A program made the translations under genes and the position numbers. A stretch of DNA of 37,311 nucleotides, taken from positions 1 through 37,311 of the forward strand of contig UQOG01000008.1 in NCBI GenBank assembly GCA_900542615.1, read 5' to 3'. Below, piece after piece: positions 15,606 through 23,776 of the stretch. The first letter of the stretch is position 1. Each line of letters opens with the position of its first letter. The notes under the pieces were generated by a model that ran no database searches, was not told the DNA's origin, and saw only the letters and a program-made list of their open reading frames with translations. This stretch comes from an uncultured Eubacteriales bacterium (lineage in GTDB: Bacteria > Bacillota > Clostridia > Christensenellales > CAG-138).

Positions 15606-17296
15606 TGGCCGTCCCTCCAGGTTTGGGTATTGGTAATATCCGCCGCCCGCTTATGGGGTTGCAGAGGTCCCCGCAGGATAGAGGGCTGCTTCGCATAGGT
15701 CTTGGGGGCAAGGGGCGCCAAAAACGGCACGCCGTAGCTTTTCAGCCTGGCCATAGCCCCCAGGGCCACGGTGATCAGGCAGGCCATGCCCAGCAGCCCG
15801 CCCAGCCATGCGGCAACCACCAGCGCCATGCGGATATAGGCGGCGGAAAGCTGGGTGGCATAGTCCGGTATGCAGAAATTTCCCAGTCCGGACAGGGCGA
15901 CGATGATCAGGATCACGGAGCTGGCCAGGTTGGCGCTGACCGCCGCCTGGCCCAAAATAAGCCCGCCGATGATACCGATGGCCTGGCCGATGCTGCCGGG
16001 CACCCGCAGTCCCGCCTCCCGGATCAGCTGGAACACGGCCAGCAGGAATACCAGCTCCATGCCGATGGGGGCGAACACCATCTCCCGGGAGGAGATGACG
16101 GTGCTGACCACCTCGGTGGAGAGCATCCCCTGATGATACAGGGCCAGGGATAGGAAATACCCCGGCAACAGGATGGATAGGATGGCCCCCAGATAGCGGA
16201 TAACCCGCACCACATTCCCCTGCGGCTGCCGGGAATAGACGTCCTCCGGGGTGGCCATCAGGGCCCAAAGGGTGGTTGGCATAATGTTGGCGTAGGGGGA
16301 GCCCTCCAGCAGCACCGCCACATACCCTTGCATCAGATAATTTGCCGTTCGGTCCGGCCGTTCGGTGGCCAGCACCTGGGGGAAGGGCGAGAGCCGGTGG
16401 GTTTCGGTAAGCTGTTCCAACATGCCGATGGCCGTAATATCCCTGGTTTGGATTCGGCCTATGCGCCCCTTGATCTCCTCCACCAAAGACGGGTTGGCAG
16501 TCCCCTCCAGGTATAGGATGGAGGCTTGCAGCTGATTGCCGCTGCCCACCGGGCGCATCTCGCAGACCAGGTCCTCCCGCCGGATGATCCGCCGCAGCAG
16601 GGTAATGTTGGTGCGCATGTTCTCCGTATAGCCTTCCTGGGGGCCGCGCACCGCCTTTTCGTTTTCCGCCTGGCCCACGCTCCTGTGCTCATAGCCCCGG
16701 GTATCCGCCAGAATGGCTTCCCCCTCCCCGTCCAGAAGCACCGCGGTCTTGCCATCCAAAATCCCCGCCTTGATCCGCTGGAAGCGATTCTCCTTGCATA
16801 GCTCATGGAAGGCAAACACGCTCTCCATCAAATAATCCGCATACGGCGGCGCCGCTCCATCCAGGCAGCCGGGCCGCATACCCTGCCGCAGCAGGAAGTC
16901 GTTGACCACCGTGCCGTCGGCCATGCCGTTGATAAACAAGGCTGCGCTTTCCACTTTCTTTCCCAGCCGGAACCGGCGGATTACCAGGTCCCGGTTGATG
17001 TCCCCCCGAAAATCCTGCCGGAAACGGGCCAGGGCCTCCTCCAGGCAGCTTGGCAGAGCCTCCTCCTGCTCCGGCCGGCCGTCCGGCCGGTAAACCCGTC
17101 CCGCCGGCCCCCGGCCATAGGCGGTAGGCTGGGGCCGTTTCCCCGGGCCGCCGGGAGCCGGCTCCGTCCCCTCCGTCCCCCGCTTGGGCGGGCCCGACCA
17201 GAAGCCCGGTTCCCCCGCCTCGGTTTCCAGCAGCTCAAATTCGTTCCGCTCCTGGGCAAAGCCCAATTTGTGGGCCAGGCTGTCCCATACGCCCAT
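15602..17296 (-). CDS. gerAA: Germinant receptor A subunit, GerAA-like
   Basis: The 564-residue protein has the GerAA/SpoVAF architecture: a soluble N-terminal region, the conserved segments SAALFINGMADGTVV, GEAILADTRGYEHRS, then YLEGTANPSLVEEIKGRI and a C-terminal membrane domain with SREMVFAPIGMELVFLLAVFQLIREAG-like sequence. The A subunit is thought to form the ion-conducting oligomer of the receptor. The ATG at 17296 is chosen because GGAGG lies ten bases upstream and a fitting promoter precedes it; a longer frame from 17431 lacks support. An N-terminal stretch of roughly residues 25-80, rich in Pro, Gly, Arg and Glu, is predicted to be disordered and is unusually long. Confidence 0.93.
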   Translation of the reverse strand: MGVWDSLAHKLGFAQERNEFELLETEAGEPGFWSGPPKRGTEGTEPAPGGPGKRPQPTAYGRGPAGRVYRPDGRPEQEEALPSCLEEALARFRQDFRGDINRDLVIRRFRLGKKVESAALFINGMADGTVVNDFLLRQGMRPGCLDGAAPPYADYLMESVFAFHELCKENRFQRIKAGILDGKTAVLLDGEGEAILADTRGYEHRSVGQAENEKAVRGPQEGYTENMRTNITLLRRIIRREDLVCEMRPVGSGNQLQASILYLEGTANPSLVEEIKGRIGRIQTRDITAIGMLEQLTETHRLSPFPQVLATERPDRTANYLMQGYVAVLLEGSPYANIMPTTLWALMATPEDVYSRQPQGNVVRVIRYLGAILSILLPGYFLSLALYHQGMLSTEVVSTVISSREMVFAPIGMELVFLLAVFQLIREAGLRVPGSIGQAIGIIGGLILGQAAVSANLASSVILIIVALSGLGNFCIPDYATQLSAAYIRMALVVAAWLGGLLGMACLITVALGAMARLKSYGVPFLAPLAPKTYAKQPSILRGPLQPHKRAADITNTQTWRDGQ

Positions 17297-17325
17297 GGCT
17301 CCATCGCCTCCTAGCCTTTTTTTGG

Positions 17326-17354
17326 TAGTATGGCCCCTGCGCCCATATCTATGC
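17326..17354 (-). promoter_or_regulatory. Sigma-G-like promoter of the gerA operon
   Basis: On the minus strand GCATA (17350-17354) is followed after 17 bases by CATACTA (17326-17332). CATACTA is the consensus -10 element of sigma-G in Bacillus, and GCATA fits its -35 element. Transcription would start about 20-25 bases before the gerAA ATG, with the GGAGG site in the leader. gerA operons are sigma-G dependent in Bacillus, which agrees. Confidence 0.75.
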
Positions 17355-17515
17355 GTGCCGTCCCCCCTATCCGAATCCAGGGCGATATTGCTGACGATCC
17401 CCCCTGGCCAGCGTTCGGCAGGGGGGACCAAAATGGGAAAAGGCTTACCCTATTTGCTCTGATGCGAACCGCCGCTGGTTCACAGCCTTTTGCGAAAAGT
17501 TTCCAGAAGCGCGGC

Positions 17516-17552
17516 AAAAAAACAGGCAGCGGCACTTGCTGTCCGCTGCCTG
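17516..17552 (-). terminator. Intrinsic terminator after the SH3/PG-binding gene
   Basis: Reading on the minus strand, CAGGCAGCGG (17543-17552) pairs perfectly with CCGCTGCCTG (17523-17532) and is followed by seven T (17516-17522). It ends the transcript of the penicillin-binding protein and SH3-domain genes and insulates the gerA promoter region. Confidence 0.93.
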
Positions 17553-17574
17553 AAACAGAGCATCGAGATCGGGG

Positions 17575-18708
17575 CTACCGGCCGGCCCGGTAGGCTTCCG
17601 TGACGCAAGCCTGATGCCGGGGGCACTCCTTGCTGTTTTCATGGACCTTGGAGCCTTTGAGGTGGATGCAGAAGTGGCCGTCAAAGTTGTTGCTGGGGGT
17701 CGGGTTTGCCATATGGGGCATACAGTGCATACTGGCCGCAACGGTTTTGCCGTTGTAGGTGACCCAGATGGGCCGCCGGTCCCAGCTCCAACTGCCCCCG
17801 GCGATCCGCTTCATCGTAGCCGTATCGCTGGCGGTGATAGGCTCCACATCCGCATGGTACCAGCCGCCAAAGCGCCTGGCCCGGAAGCTAAGCCCGGTGC
17901 GCACGTCCGTAACGGTAAACTTGGCGCCCTTGTGCAGCCATTCTTCCCCGCCTTCAAACCAGTCCAGCAGGATCACGCTGCCCTTAAGCTGGGTGAAGGT
18001 GGCGGTCTCCTTTTTCAGGTCGTTGCCGCTATCATAGATAGATGACAGGGTCTCGGCCCCGGCCACGCCGTCCGCGCTGCCCAGGCCCGCCGCCTGCTGG
18101 TATTCCAATACGGCTTTGCGGGTGGCGCTGGAATAGGTGCCCGTAAGGCCGTCCTTTCCCAGGAAGCCCCTGCGGTACAATTCCTGCTGGAGCTTTTCCA
18201 CCTCCTGGCCCTCCATTCCCTGCTTCAACATGCTGGCAGAAGCCATGGAGGCGGTGGTCATGGTCAGGTGCTGACGGTGGACATACCCTGCCTTTTCATT
18301 GGCGCTGACAAAGTACCATTCTCCCACCACCCGCTTCACCCGCACGCCCTGGCCGGCGGCCAGCAGCTCCACCACATAGGTATGCTCGTCCGGGCCGCCC
18401 CGCAGGGCGGTGCCGTCATCCAGCACGTAGGCGCCCCGGCTGCCCCCATCCTGCACGAAGATGTAGTCCTGGCGCACGTAACCCACGGTCTCATCCGGCA
18501 GCAGCACCCGGTACCAGCCCCCTTCCTGGGCCAGCACCTGTACCTGGCTGCCCAGGGCCAAGGTGCGCAGGGCGTTGGATTCCGTATCCGCCTGCTGGCG
18601 CAAATTGACCCCCTCCGCCGTAATGGTGGCGGTTTCCGCCGCGGCCACCGCCCCGGGCGTAAGGGTCAGGATCGCCAGAAGCAGGGCGCATACTCGCTTG
18701 CCAAACAT
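17575..18708 (-). CDS. Exported SH3/peptidoglycan-binding protein with an unnamed C-terminal His-rich domain
   Basis: The 377-residue protein has a signal peptide ending VAAA-ET, two bacterial SH3-type repeats (about residues 27-84 and 92-148; VNLRQQAD, ALRGGPDE), a PG_binding_1-like helical repeat (about 163-225; GMEGQEVEKLQQELYRRGFL), and a C-terminal domain of about 115 residues. The last domain contains YHADVEP (His285), MPH (His332), DGHFCIH (His345, Cys347), VHE (His356) and RHQ (His365). The same spacing occurs in the product at 22625-23488. I do not recognise the domain; it may be a metal-dependent cell-wall hydrolase, which is inference. GGAGG lies eight bases before the ATG, and the gene follows the penicillin-binding protein by 13 bases, so both form one operon. 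Confidence 0.85.
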   Translation of the reverse strand: MFGKRVCALLLAILTLTPGAVAAAETATITAEGVNLRQQADTESNALRTLALGSQVQVLAQEGGWYRVLLPDETVGYVRQDYIFVQDGGSRGAYVLDDGTALRGGPDEHTYVVELLAAGQGVRVKRVVGEWYFVSANEKAGYVHRQHLTMTTASMASASMLKQGMEGQEVEKLQQELYRRGFLGKDGLTGTYSSATRKAVLEYQQAAGLGSADGVAGAETLSSIYDSGNDLKKETATFTQLKGSVILLDWFEGGEEWLHKGAKFTVTDVRTGLSFRARRFGGWYHADVEPITASDTATMKRIAGGSWSWDRRPIWVTYNGKTVAASMHCMPHMANPTPSNNFDGHFCIHLKGSKVHENSKECPRHQACVTEAYRAGR

Positions 18709-18721
18709 TTCGCTTGCCTCC

Positions 18722-21718
18722 TTAATAGGCGCCTACCGGAGGATATGCCTCCCGAAGGGCATTATAGGTATATTGCAGCTCCTCCACCGTCCGCAAAATA
18801 TTGGACGCCGTCCCATAGGAGATCTGGCTTTGGAGGGTATTGATCTGCTGAAGCAGGGTATTGCGGTCCGAATCCGGCAGGGTCTGCACCTGGCTCAGGT
18901 ATTGGTTCACCTGGGTAATCAGGGTTTGCGCATTCTGCCTGGCGGTGGTCAGGCTGGAGTCCCAGCTGTTCTGCTGCATCCAGGTTGGCGTATGCAGGGA
19001 GCAGGTGCCGCCTGTGGTGGAGATGGCGGCGTTGTAGCTATCCGTATCCGCCTGCACATAGACGGCGTTGGGGATATATTGCCGCAGAATCTGCAGGCCC
19101 TCGGAATTGCCATATGCATCCACTTCGCCCACCACGTCCGCGTACATGGAATCCTGGAAGATCAGCACCACGCTGGCCGCGTTGGATACCCGGGGACAAT
19201 AGGCGGAGGCGGGTTGGCCGGTATCCAGGCAAATGCCGGACATCACGTGCATATCGCAGTAAGCCACGGGCGCCGTCCCCTCGGCAAACCAATCGGTAAT
19301 GGGCACGTGGCCCGCGCTGTCCGCATAGCAGGCCTCGGTGGCCAACAGGCCGCTGACCGAGCAGACCGTACACTTTTCCAGCCCCAACTCCGTGGGGGAT
19401 TCATCGATGATGGGCCGGTCTGTAAGGCCCTCGTGGATTTCGGACATAAACGCCTGCCACAAGGGCGCCGCATAGCTGCCGCCGGTGGCCTTGCCCTTGA
19501 GCTTATACTGGCTGTAATAATCGTGGCCGATCCAGACGGTGGCGCTGTAATAGGGGGTAATGCCGGAGAAGCACACGCTGGAATAATCGGAGTTGGTACC
19601 GGTCTTTCCAGCCACGGTCATGCCGCTGATCTTGGCCTTGGTGCCGGTGCCCCGCTGCACCGCGTCGGTCAGGATATCCACCAGCATATAGGCGGTGGAT
19701 TTCTTGAAGACCTGATGCCGCTCCCGCACGCTTTCCGCGTCCAGAATCACCTTCCCGTTATCGTCCACCACCCGCACAAAGGACAAGGGCTCAATATATT
19801 CGCCGCCGTTGCCAATGGCCCCGTAGGCCGCAGCCATCTCCACGGTGGTGATATCCGTAGTGCCCAAGGCCAGGCCGCTGCCGGTGGCGCTGATCCGGCT
19901 CTGGTCCACCCCCAGATTGGCCAGGTATTCCGCCCCCTTGGGGATGGTCACATGCTCCAGCAAGGTGCGGGCCGCCGCCACGTTCAGGGACTGGACCACG
20001 CCGGTGCGCAAGGGCAGGGGGCCCAGGTATTTTTCGCTGCCCACGGCCGGATAGCCCTTTTCGCTATCCCAGCCTTCGATGGGGGTGGGGAAGTTCTTCA
20101 GGATGGTGGCGGGGGACGCCCCCAGATCCAAAGCCGGCCCGTACACCGCCAAGGGCTTGATGGAGGAGCCCACCTGCACCGGGCTGGTGGCCCGGTTCAG
20201 GCCCTTTTGGATGGTTGGCTCTTCCCTGCCGCCCACGATGGCCCGTAGCTCCCCCGTATGATAGTCGAAGATCACCGCGGCCACCTGGGGTTGCGGCGTT
20301 TCCACCGTATCCCCGTTGTCCAGGGTTTCCACCCGCACCGCCGCCGAAGGATCCGTCAGCTCGGGATATTCGTCCCAATTGGTGATGGTTTCCTGAAGGG
20401 TATGCTGCATCTCGGTATCCACGGTAAGGTAGATGTGATACCCGCCGGTGCGCAGCTCGTTTTCAATGGCCGCCCGGTTGGTTTTCGTATCCAGCATCTC
20501 CCGCTGCTCCAGCAGGTGGGTCACCACGTCCTTGATGGCATATTCCACAAAGTAGGGCATATCATACAGCTGGTTGTTGGAGGATTCCTCCACCACCGTA
20601 ACCGTATCCTGCATGGCGGCCTCGTATTGGTCTTTGGTGATAAAGCCGCCCTCGTACATGGCCAACAGCACCACGTTGGTGCGCCGGTCGGTCACATACA
20701 TCTGGTTGTTGTTGTCCAGCGAGTAGCGGTATTGGGCCTCGGTGATGGCCCCGGAGGCATAGAGTTCCTCCAACTCCTCCCGCTTGGCGTCCGTAAGGGT
20801 GCGCTGGTAAATATTCAGCCGGGGGTTGGTATTGTAGGGCTGCTGCACCATGCCCGCCAGCATGGCGCATTCCCGGATGGTGAGCTGGTCCATCTCCTTG
20901 CCGAAATAGTCCATGGCCGCGGTCTTGAAGCCATAGTTGGAGCCCCCCAGGCTCACGTCGTTCATATAGGCTTCCAGGATCTGATCCTTGGTAAATTCGT
21001 TTTCCAGCTCAATGGCCAAATAGGCCTCCTTGATCTTGCGCTTATAGCTCTGCTCGCTGGAGAGCACCTTATTTTTAATCAGCTGCTGGGTTAGGGTGCT
21101 GCCCCCGTGGGTATCGGCATTGCGCAAGGTGTTGATCACCGCGGAAAACAGCCGCTTATAGTCCACCCCGTCGTGCTTATAAAACCGCACGTCCTCAATG
21201 GCGATCAAAGCGTTTTTCAGCATATCCGGGATCTCGTCTATATCCGCCCAATCCCGGTATTCCATGCCGGCAAAGGTGGTGATCAGATTGCCGTCCTTGT
21301 CATAGATGTAGGAGGTCTTGTCGCTTTTGGTGATCTGGGCGGTATCCAGCTCCGGCGTGGTGTCGATATAAGCCTTGGCGATGCCCATCACCAACCCCAT
21401 GCCGACGCACCCCAACAGGATCACCATCACCACGAATACCTTGAGGGTGGTAAACAGAACCGCAAGCAGGAACGACCGGTTGCCCCGGCGCTCCACAAAC
21501 AGCTCCTGATCGAGATCCTGCGCCGCATGGCGGCGGCGTCGCAGCTTCATCCACCAGCCTTGAAGCCGGTACCAGCATTCCGTCAGCCAGGCCCTGCAGG
21601 TCTCCCAAAAGTTTTTCTTCGGCGTATCCTCCTGCCGGTCATATTGCCCGCCGTCCATAGGGTCCGGCATGGGCTGCAATCCCGTTTCTTCGGGACCGTG
21701 TCCGTCAAAATGTTCCAT
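18722..21718 (-). CDS. ponA: Class A penicillin-binding protein (transglycosylase/transpeptidase)
   Basis: This bifunctional peptidoglycan synthase of 998 residues polymerises lipid II and cross-links stem peptides outside the membrane. A cytoplasmic N terminus and one helix (about 83-112) lead to a GT51 domain with AIEDVRFYKHDGVD (catalytic Glu175) and GGSTLTQQL (206-213). The transpeptidase domain has all three motifs: SSIK (Ser518, Lys521), SLN (577-579) and KTG (705-707). A C-terminal extension contains CTVCSVSGLLATEAC-like cysteine clusters and a terminal coiled-coil region ending at residue 998. AGGA lies upstream of the ATG and a sigma-A promoter precedes it. It is cotranscribed with the SH3/peptidoglycan-binding protein gene. 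Confidence 0.96.
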   Translation of the reverse strand: MEHFDGHGPEETGLQPMPDPMDGGQYDRQEDTPKKNFWETCRAWLTECWYRLQGWWMKLRRRRHAAQDLDQELFVERRGNRSFLLAVLFTTLKVFVVMVILLGCVGMGLVMGIAKAYIDTTPELDTAQITKSDKTSYIYDKDGNLITTFAGMEYRDWADIDEIPDMLKNALIAIEDVRFYKHDGVDYKRLFSAVINTLRNADTHGGSTLTQQLIKNKVLSSEQSYKRKIKEAYLAIELENEFTKDQILEAYMNDVSLGGSNYGFKTAAMDYFGKEMDQLTIRECAMLAGMVQQPYNTNPRLNIYQRTLTDAKREELEELYASGAITEAQYRYSLDNNNQMYVTDRRTNVVLLAMYEGGFITKDQYEAAMQDTVTVVEESSNNQLYDMPYFVEYAIKDVVTHLLEQREMLDTKTNRAAIENELRTGGYHIYLTVDTEMQHTLQETITNWDEYPELTDPSAAVRVETLDNGDTVETPQPQVAAVIFDYHTGELRAIVGGREEPTIQKGLNRATSPVQVGSSIKPLAVYGPALDLGASPATILKNFPTPIEGWDSEKGYPAVGSEKYLGPLPLRTGVVQSLNVAAARTLLEHVTIPKGAEYLANLGVDQSRISATGSGLALGTTDITTVEMAAAYGAIGNGGEYIEPLSFVRVVDDNGKVILDAESVRERHQVFKKSTAYMLVDILTDAVQRGTGTKAKISGMTVAGKTGTNSDYSSVCFSGITPYYSATVWIGHDYYSQYKLKGKATGGSYAAPLWQAFMSEIHEGLTDRPIIDESPTELGLEKCTVCSVSGLLATEACYADSAGHVPITDWFAEGTAPVAYCDMHVMSGICLDTGQPASAYCPRVSNAASVVLIFQDSMYADVVGEVDAYGNSEGLQILRQYIPNAVYVQADTDSYNAAISTTGGTCSLHTPTWMQQNSWDSSLTTARQNAQTLITQVNQYLSQVQTLPDSDRNTLLQQINTLQSQISYGTASNILRTVEELQYTYNALREAYPPVGAY

Positions 21719-21750
21719 ATGCGGGTTCCTTTCACAAATTTCCCCAGTAC

Positions 21751-21780
21751 ATTATAGCACATTCCATGGGCCAGGCTCAA
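21751..21780 (-). promoter_or_regulatory. Sigma-A promoter of the penicillin-binding protein operon
   Basis: On the minus strand TTGAGC (21775-21780), an 18-base spacer and a perfect TATAAT (21751-21756), with an extended TG two bases before the -10. Start of transcription would be about 25 bases before the ATG at 21718. Confidence 0.75.
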
Positions 21781-21831
21781 TATTCCTGCCGCCCGCATAG
21801 AATAAGTTAACAACTTGTTGATGTTTGCCCC

Positions 21832-21853
21832 GGGCGCGCCCTTTCGCGCGCCC
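21832..21853. repeat. GC-only hairpin upstream of yunB
   Basis: GGGCGCGC (21832-21839) and GCGCGCCC (21846-21853) pair perfectly around CCTTTC. It lies 26 bases before the yunB ATG, so it may fold in the leader RNA. The 12-mer GGGCGCGCCCTT recurs in the spoIIA leader region at 25328. Confidence 0.55.
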
Positions 21854-21878
21854 CATTCCCATCGGATCGGAGGTTCGG

Positions 21879-22571
21879 ATGTCTCATATACCCGGCGATG
21901 CCAAGGCACGCAAATCCCGCCGGTTCCGCCGCCAGGCAGGGATCCTCATCGGCGGTTTCTGTATCTTGGCCATGGTTGGCGCGGGCCTGTTGAGCCGCAA
22001 CATGCGGCCCGCCCTACAGGCCCTGGCCGAGGCCAGGATCCGGTCCATCGCCGCCAGGGCCATGAACGACGCCATCTTGGAATCCATGGGGAATGCGGAA
22101 ACCTATGCGCAGCTTATCTCCGTGCGGGAAAACGGGGAAAAGGTATACCTGCTCCAGGCAAACACCCGCAATATGAATATCCTGGCGGCGGATTGTGCGG
22201 AAGCGGCCCAGGACCGGATCGCCCAGATCGGCGAGCAGGGCATTTCGGTCCCCCTGGGCACGGTGACCGGGGTCTCCTTCCTCTCCGGCAAGGGGCCGGG
22301 GATCCACGTGAGCTTCACCCCGGTGGGCAGCGTGCAGAGCGAGTTTTCCTCGGAATTGCGGGCCAGCGGCATCAACCAATCCCTGTACCGGGTGAACCTG
22401 AAGCTGACCGCCTCCCTGCGGCTGATCCTGCCCGGGGTCAGCGACACCATCCAGGTGTCCGCCGAAGCCGCCATCGCGGAGAGCATCATCGTCGGGGACG
22501 TGCCGGAGGTATATACCAACGTGGCCAACGAGGAGGATATGCTCAACCTGATCCCCTCGGATAAGCCCTAG
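21879..22571 (+). CDS. yunB: Sporulation protein YunB
   Basis: The 230-residue protein has a basic N terminus, one membrane helix (about residues 19-38) and an extracytoplasmic domain. The order of segments RSIAARAMNDAI, GKVYLLQANTRNMNIL, ISVPLGTVTGVSFLSGKGPGI and a C-terminal DVPEVYTNV matches YunB, a conserved Firmicute protein made under sigma-E during sporulation in Bacillus; its molecular role is not established. The ATG at 21879 has GGAGG five bases upstream; an earlier in-frame start at 21825 lies within the GC hairpin and is rejected. The sequence CATAGAAT at 21796 could be part of a sigma-E promoter but the -35 spacing is poor. Confidence 0.9.
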   Translation: MSHIPGDAKARKSRRFRRQAGILIGGFCILAMVGAGLLSRNMRPALQALAEARIRSIAARAMNDAILESMGNAETYAQLISVRENGEKVYLLQANTRNMNILAADCAEAAQDRIAQIGEQGISVPLGTVTGVSFLSGKGPGIHVSFTPVGSVQSEFSSELRASGINQSLYRVNLKLTASLRLILPGVSDTIQVSAEAAIAESIIVGDVPEVYTNVANEEDMLNLIPSDKP

Positions 22572-22575
22572 GGAA

Positions 22576-22602
22576 ATGGCCGGGCGGATTGCGCCCGGCC
22601 AT
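22576..22602. repeat. 11-bp perfect inverted repeat between yunB and the next gene
   Basis: ATGGCCGGGCG (22576-22586) pairs with CGCCCGGCCAT (22592-22602) around GATTG. It starts five bases after the yunB stop. There is no T-run, so it is not a classical terminator; it may stabilise the yunB transcript end or attenuate read-through. Confidence 0.7.
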
Positions 22603-22618
22603 GGGGATATGCTATACT
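22589..22618 (+). promoter_or_regulatory. Possible promoter ending seven bases before the start codon
   Basis: TTGCGC (22589-22594), 18-base spacer, TATACT (22613-22618). The predicted transcription start falls on the ATG at 22625, which would give a leaderless mRNA. No good ribosome site is visible before that ATG. Confidence 0.35.
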
Positions 22619-22624
22619 GGAACC

Positions 22625-23488
22625 ATGAAACGGGTGATCGAAATTTGTCTATGCTTGTTGCTCCTCCTGCCCTGCGCCTCCGCCGTGGCGGTTACGCACG
22701 CGGAGGAAACCGTCCTGCCCACCGCTACGCCGGCGCGCACCCCCTCCCCTACCGTTACCCCCGCGTCCCCCCAGGCCACGCCTTTTACGGGGCTGATCGC
22801 CATCAGCGCCTCGGAAAACGCCACCAGCGAAGACGTGGTGCGGGTGCAGATCCGGCTGCGTGATCTGGACTATTTCACCTTTAAGCCCACGGGCATCTAT
22901 CAATCCATGACGGCAAACGCAGCCAAAAAGTTCCAGCAAAAGCATACCATGGACGACGGCACCCCCATGATCGCCGACGGCACCATTGGGCCGCAGTCCA
23001 TGGAGATCCTATTCCGTCACGACGTTTCCCGGGCGGATATTACAGCCAGCATCCCCATCGGCAGCAGCCGGGAGGGGAATCCGGTGCCGGCCGGGGAATT
23101 GGTGAGCTGGGAGCAGGTGCAAGCCATGCTGGAGCTGAACGCTTCCTATACCATTACCGACTACAACACCGGCGAGACCTTTTCCATGGTATATGTAGGC
23201 GGCGAGCACCACGCGGAGATGGAATGCGCCGACGCCTTTAACGCCGGGATCTTCCGGGAGGTGTTTGGCGGGGAATACAACTATTCCAAGCGGCCCGTCG
23301 TCATATCCATCGGCGACCGTTCCATTGCCGCCTCCCTGTATGGCTGGCCCCATGGGGAGGACCACTACAGCGGCAACGAAATGGACGGGCATACCTGCCT
23401 GTTTTTCGACGGCAGCCTGTCCCACGTGGGGGACCTGCCGGATGCGGAGCATACGGAGATGATCTATCAAGCCGCCGGCCGCTCCTGA
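22625..23488 (+). CDS. Exported PG-binding-like protein, paralogue carrying the unnamed His-rich domain
   Basis: The 287-residue protein has a signal peptide (hydrophobic core residues 8-22), a Thr/Pro-rich linker (about 30-53), a region resembling PG_binding_1 (about 68-130; VQIRLRDLDYF, ANAAKKFQQKH), and a C-terminal domain of about 115 residues that aligns without gaps to residues 261-376 of the protein encoded at 17575-18708. Shared residues include HHAEME (His196), WPH (His243), DGHTC (His256, Cys258), SLSH (His267) and AEH (His276). The Met at 22625 is chosen because it begins the signal peptide; earlier in-frame Met codons lie in the inverted repeat. It follows yunB on the same strand and ends before a strong terminator. 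Function is unknown. Confidence 0.8.
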   Translation: MKRVIEICLCLLLLLPCASAVAVTHAEETVLPTATPARTPSPTVTPASPQATPFTGLIAISASENATSEDVVRVQIRLRDLDYFTFKPTGIYQSMTANAAKKFQQKHTMDDGTPMIADGTIGPQSMEILFRHDVSRADITASIPIGSSREGNPVPAGELVSWEQVQAMLELNASYTITDYNTGETFSMVYVGGEHHAEMECADAFNAGIFREVFGGEYNYSKRPVVISIGDRSIAASLYGWPHGEDHYSGNEMDGHTCLFFDGSLSHVGDLPDAEHTEMIYQAAGRS

Positions 23489-23517
23489 TGCAGGCCGCTT
23501 GTAGGGCCATCCCAGCG

Positions 23518-23545
23518 AAAACGTGACGGTGCGTCACGTTTTTTT
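23518..23545 (+). terminator. Intrinsic terminator after the yunB region
   Basis: AAAACGTGAC (23518-23527) pairs with GTCACGTTTT (23533-23542) around GGTGC; the T-run continues to 23545. The A-rich 5' arm also allows weak termination in the opposite direction, which would serve the convergent spoIIA operon. Confidence 0.93.
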
Positions 23546-23776
23546 CTGTGAAAAAGCGGTTTTTCAGTACGATTTCTAAGGGTCCATGGCGCATTGAGGT
23601 CGAAGGCGCGGCCAGGGCGCCATATAGGGAAGCCTTTGGGACTTTATGGATTAAACCAAAATCCGATGAACGCCGGCCAGGATGATAGCCCCGTCCCCTG
23701 GGCTTTTCCGGCAAACCGAGGGAGGGGGAACAGCACGTCGCGTTGTTCCATCCGGCTTTGAGTTTGCCCATAAGGT

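Noticed and set aside
18563..20248. A 561-codon open frame on the plus strand
   Set aside because: It lies wholly antisense to the penicillin-binding protein and SH3 genes, has a His/Gly/Pro-rich composition typical of shadow frames in GC-rich DNA, and no ribosome site or family motif.
21779..21803. Sigma-E promoter for yunB (AATATT ... CATAGAAT)
   Set aside because: The elements resemble sigma-E sites, but the 11-base spacing seems too short and the -10 deviates from consensus, so no feature is claimed.
23301..23771. A 156-codon minus-strand frame across the spacer after sigF
   Set aside because: It runs through the terminator and into the opposite gene, lacks a ribosome site, and has Arg/Pro/Gly-biased composition. 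It does not explain the spacer.
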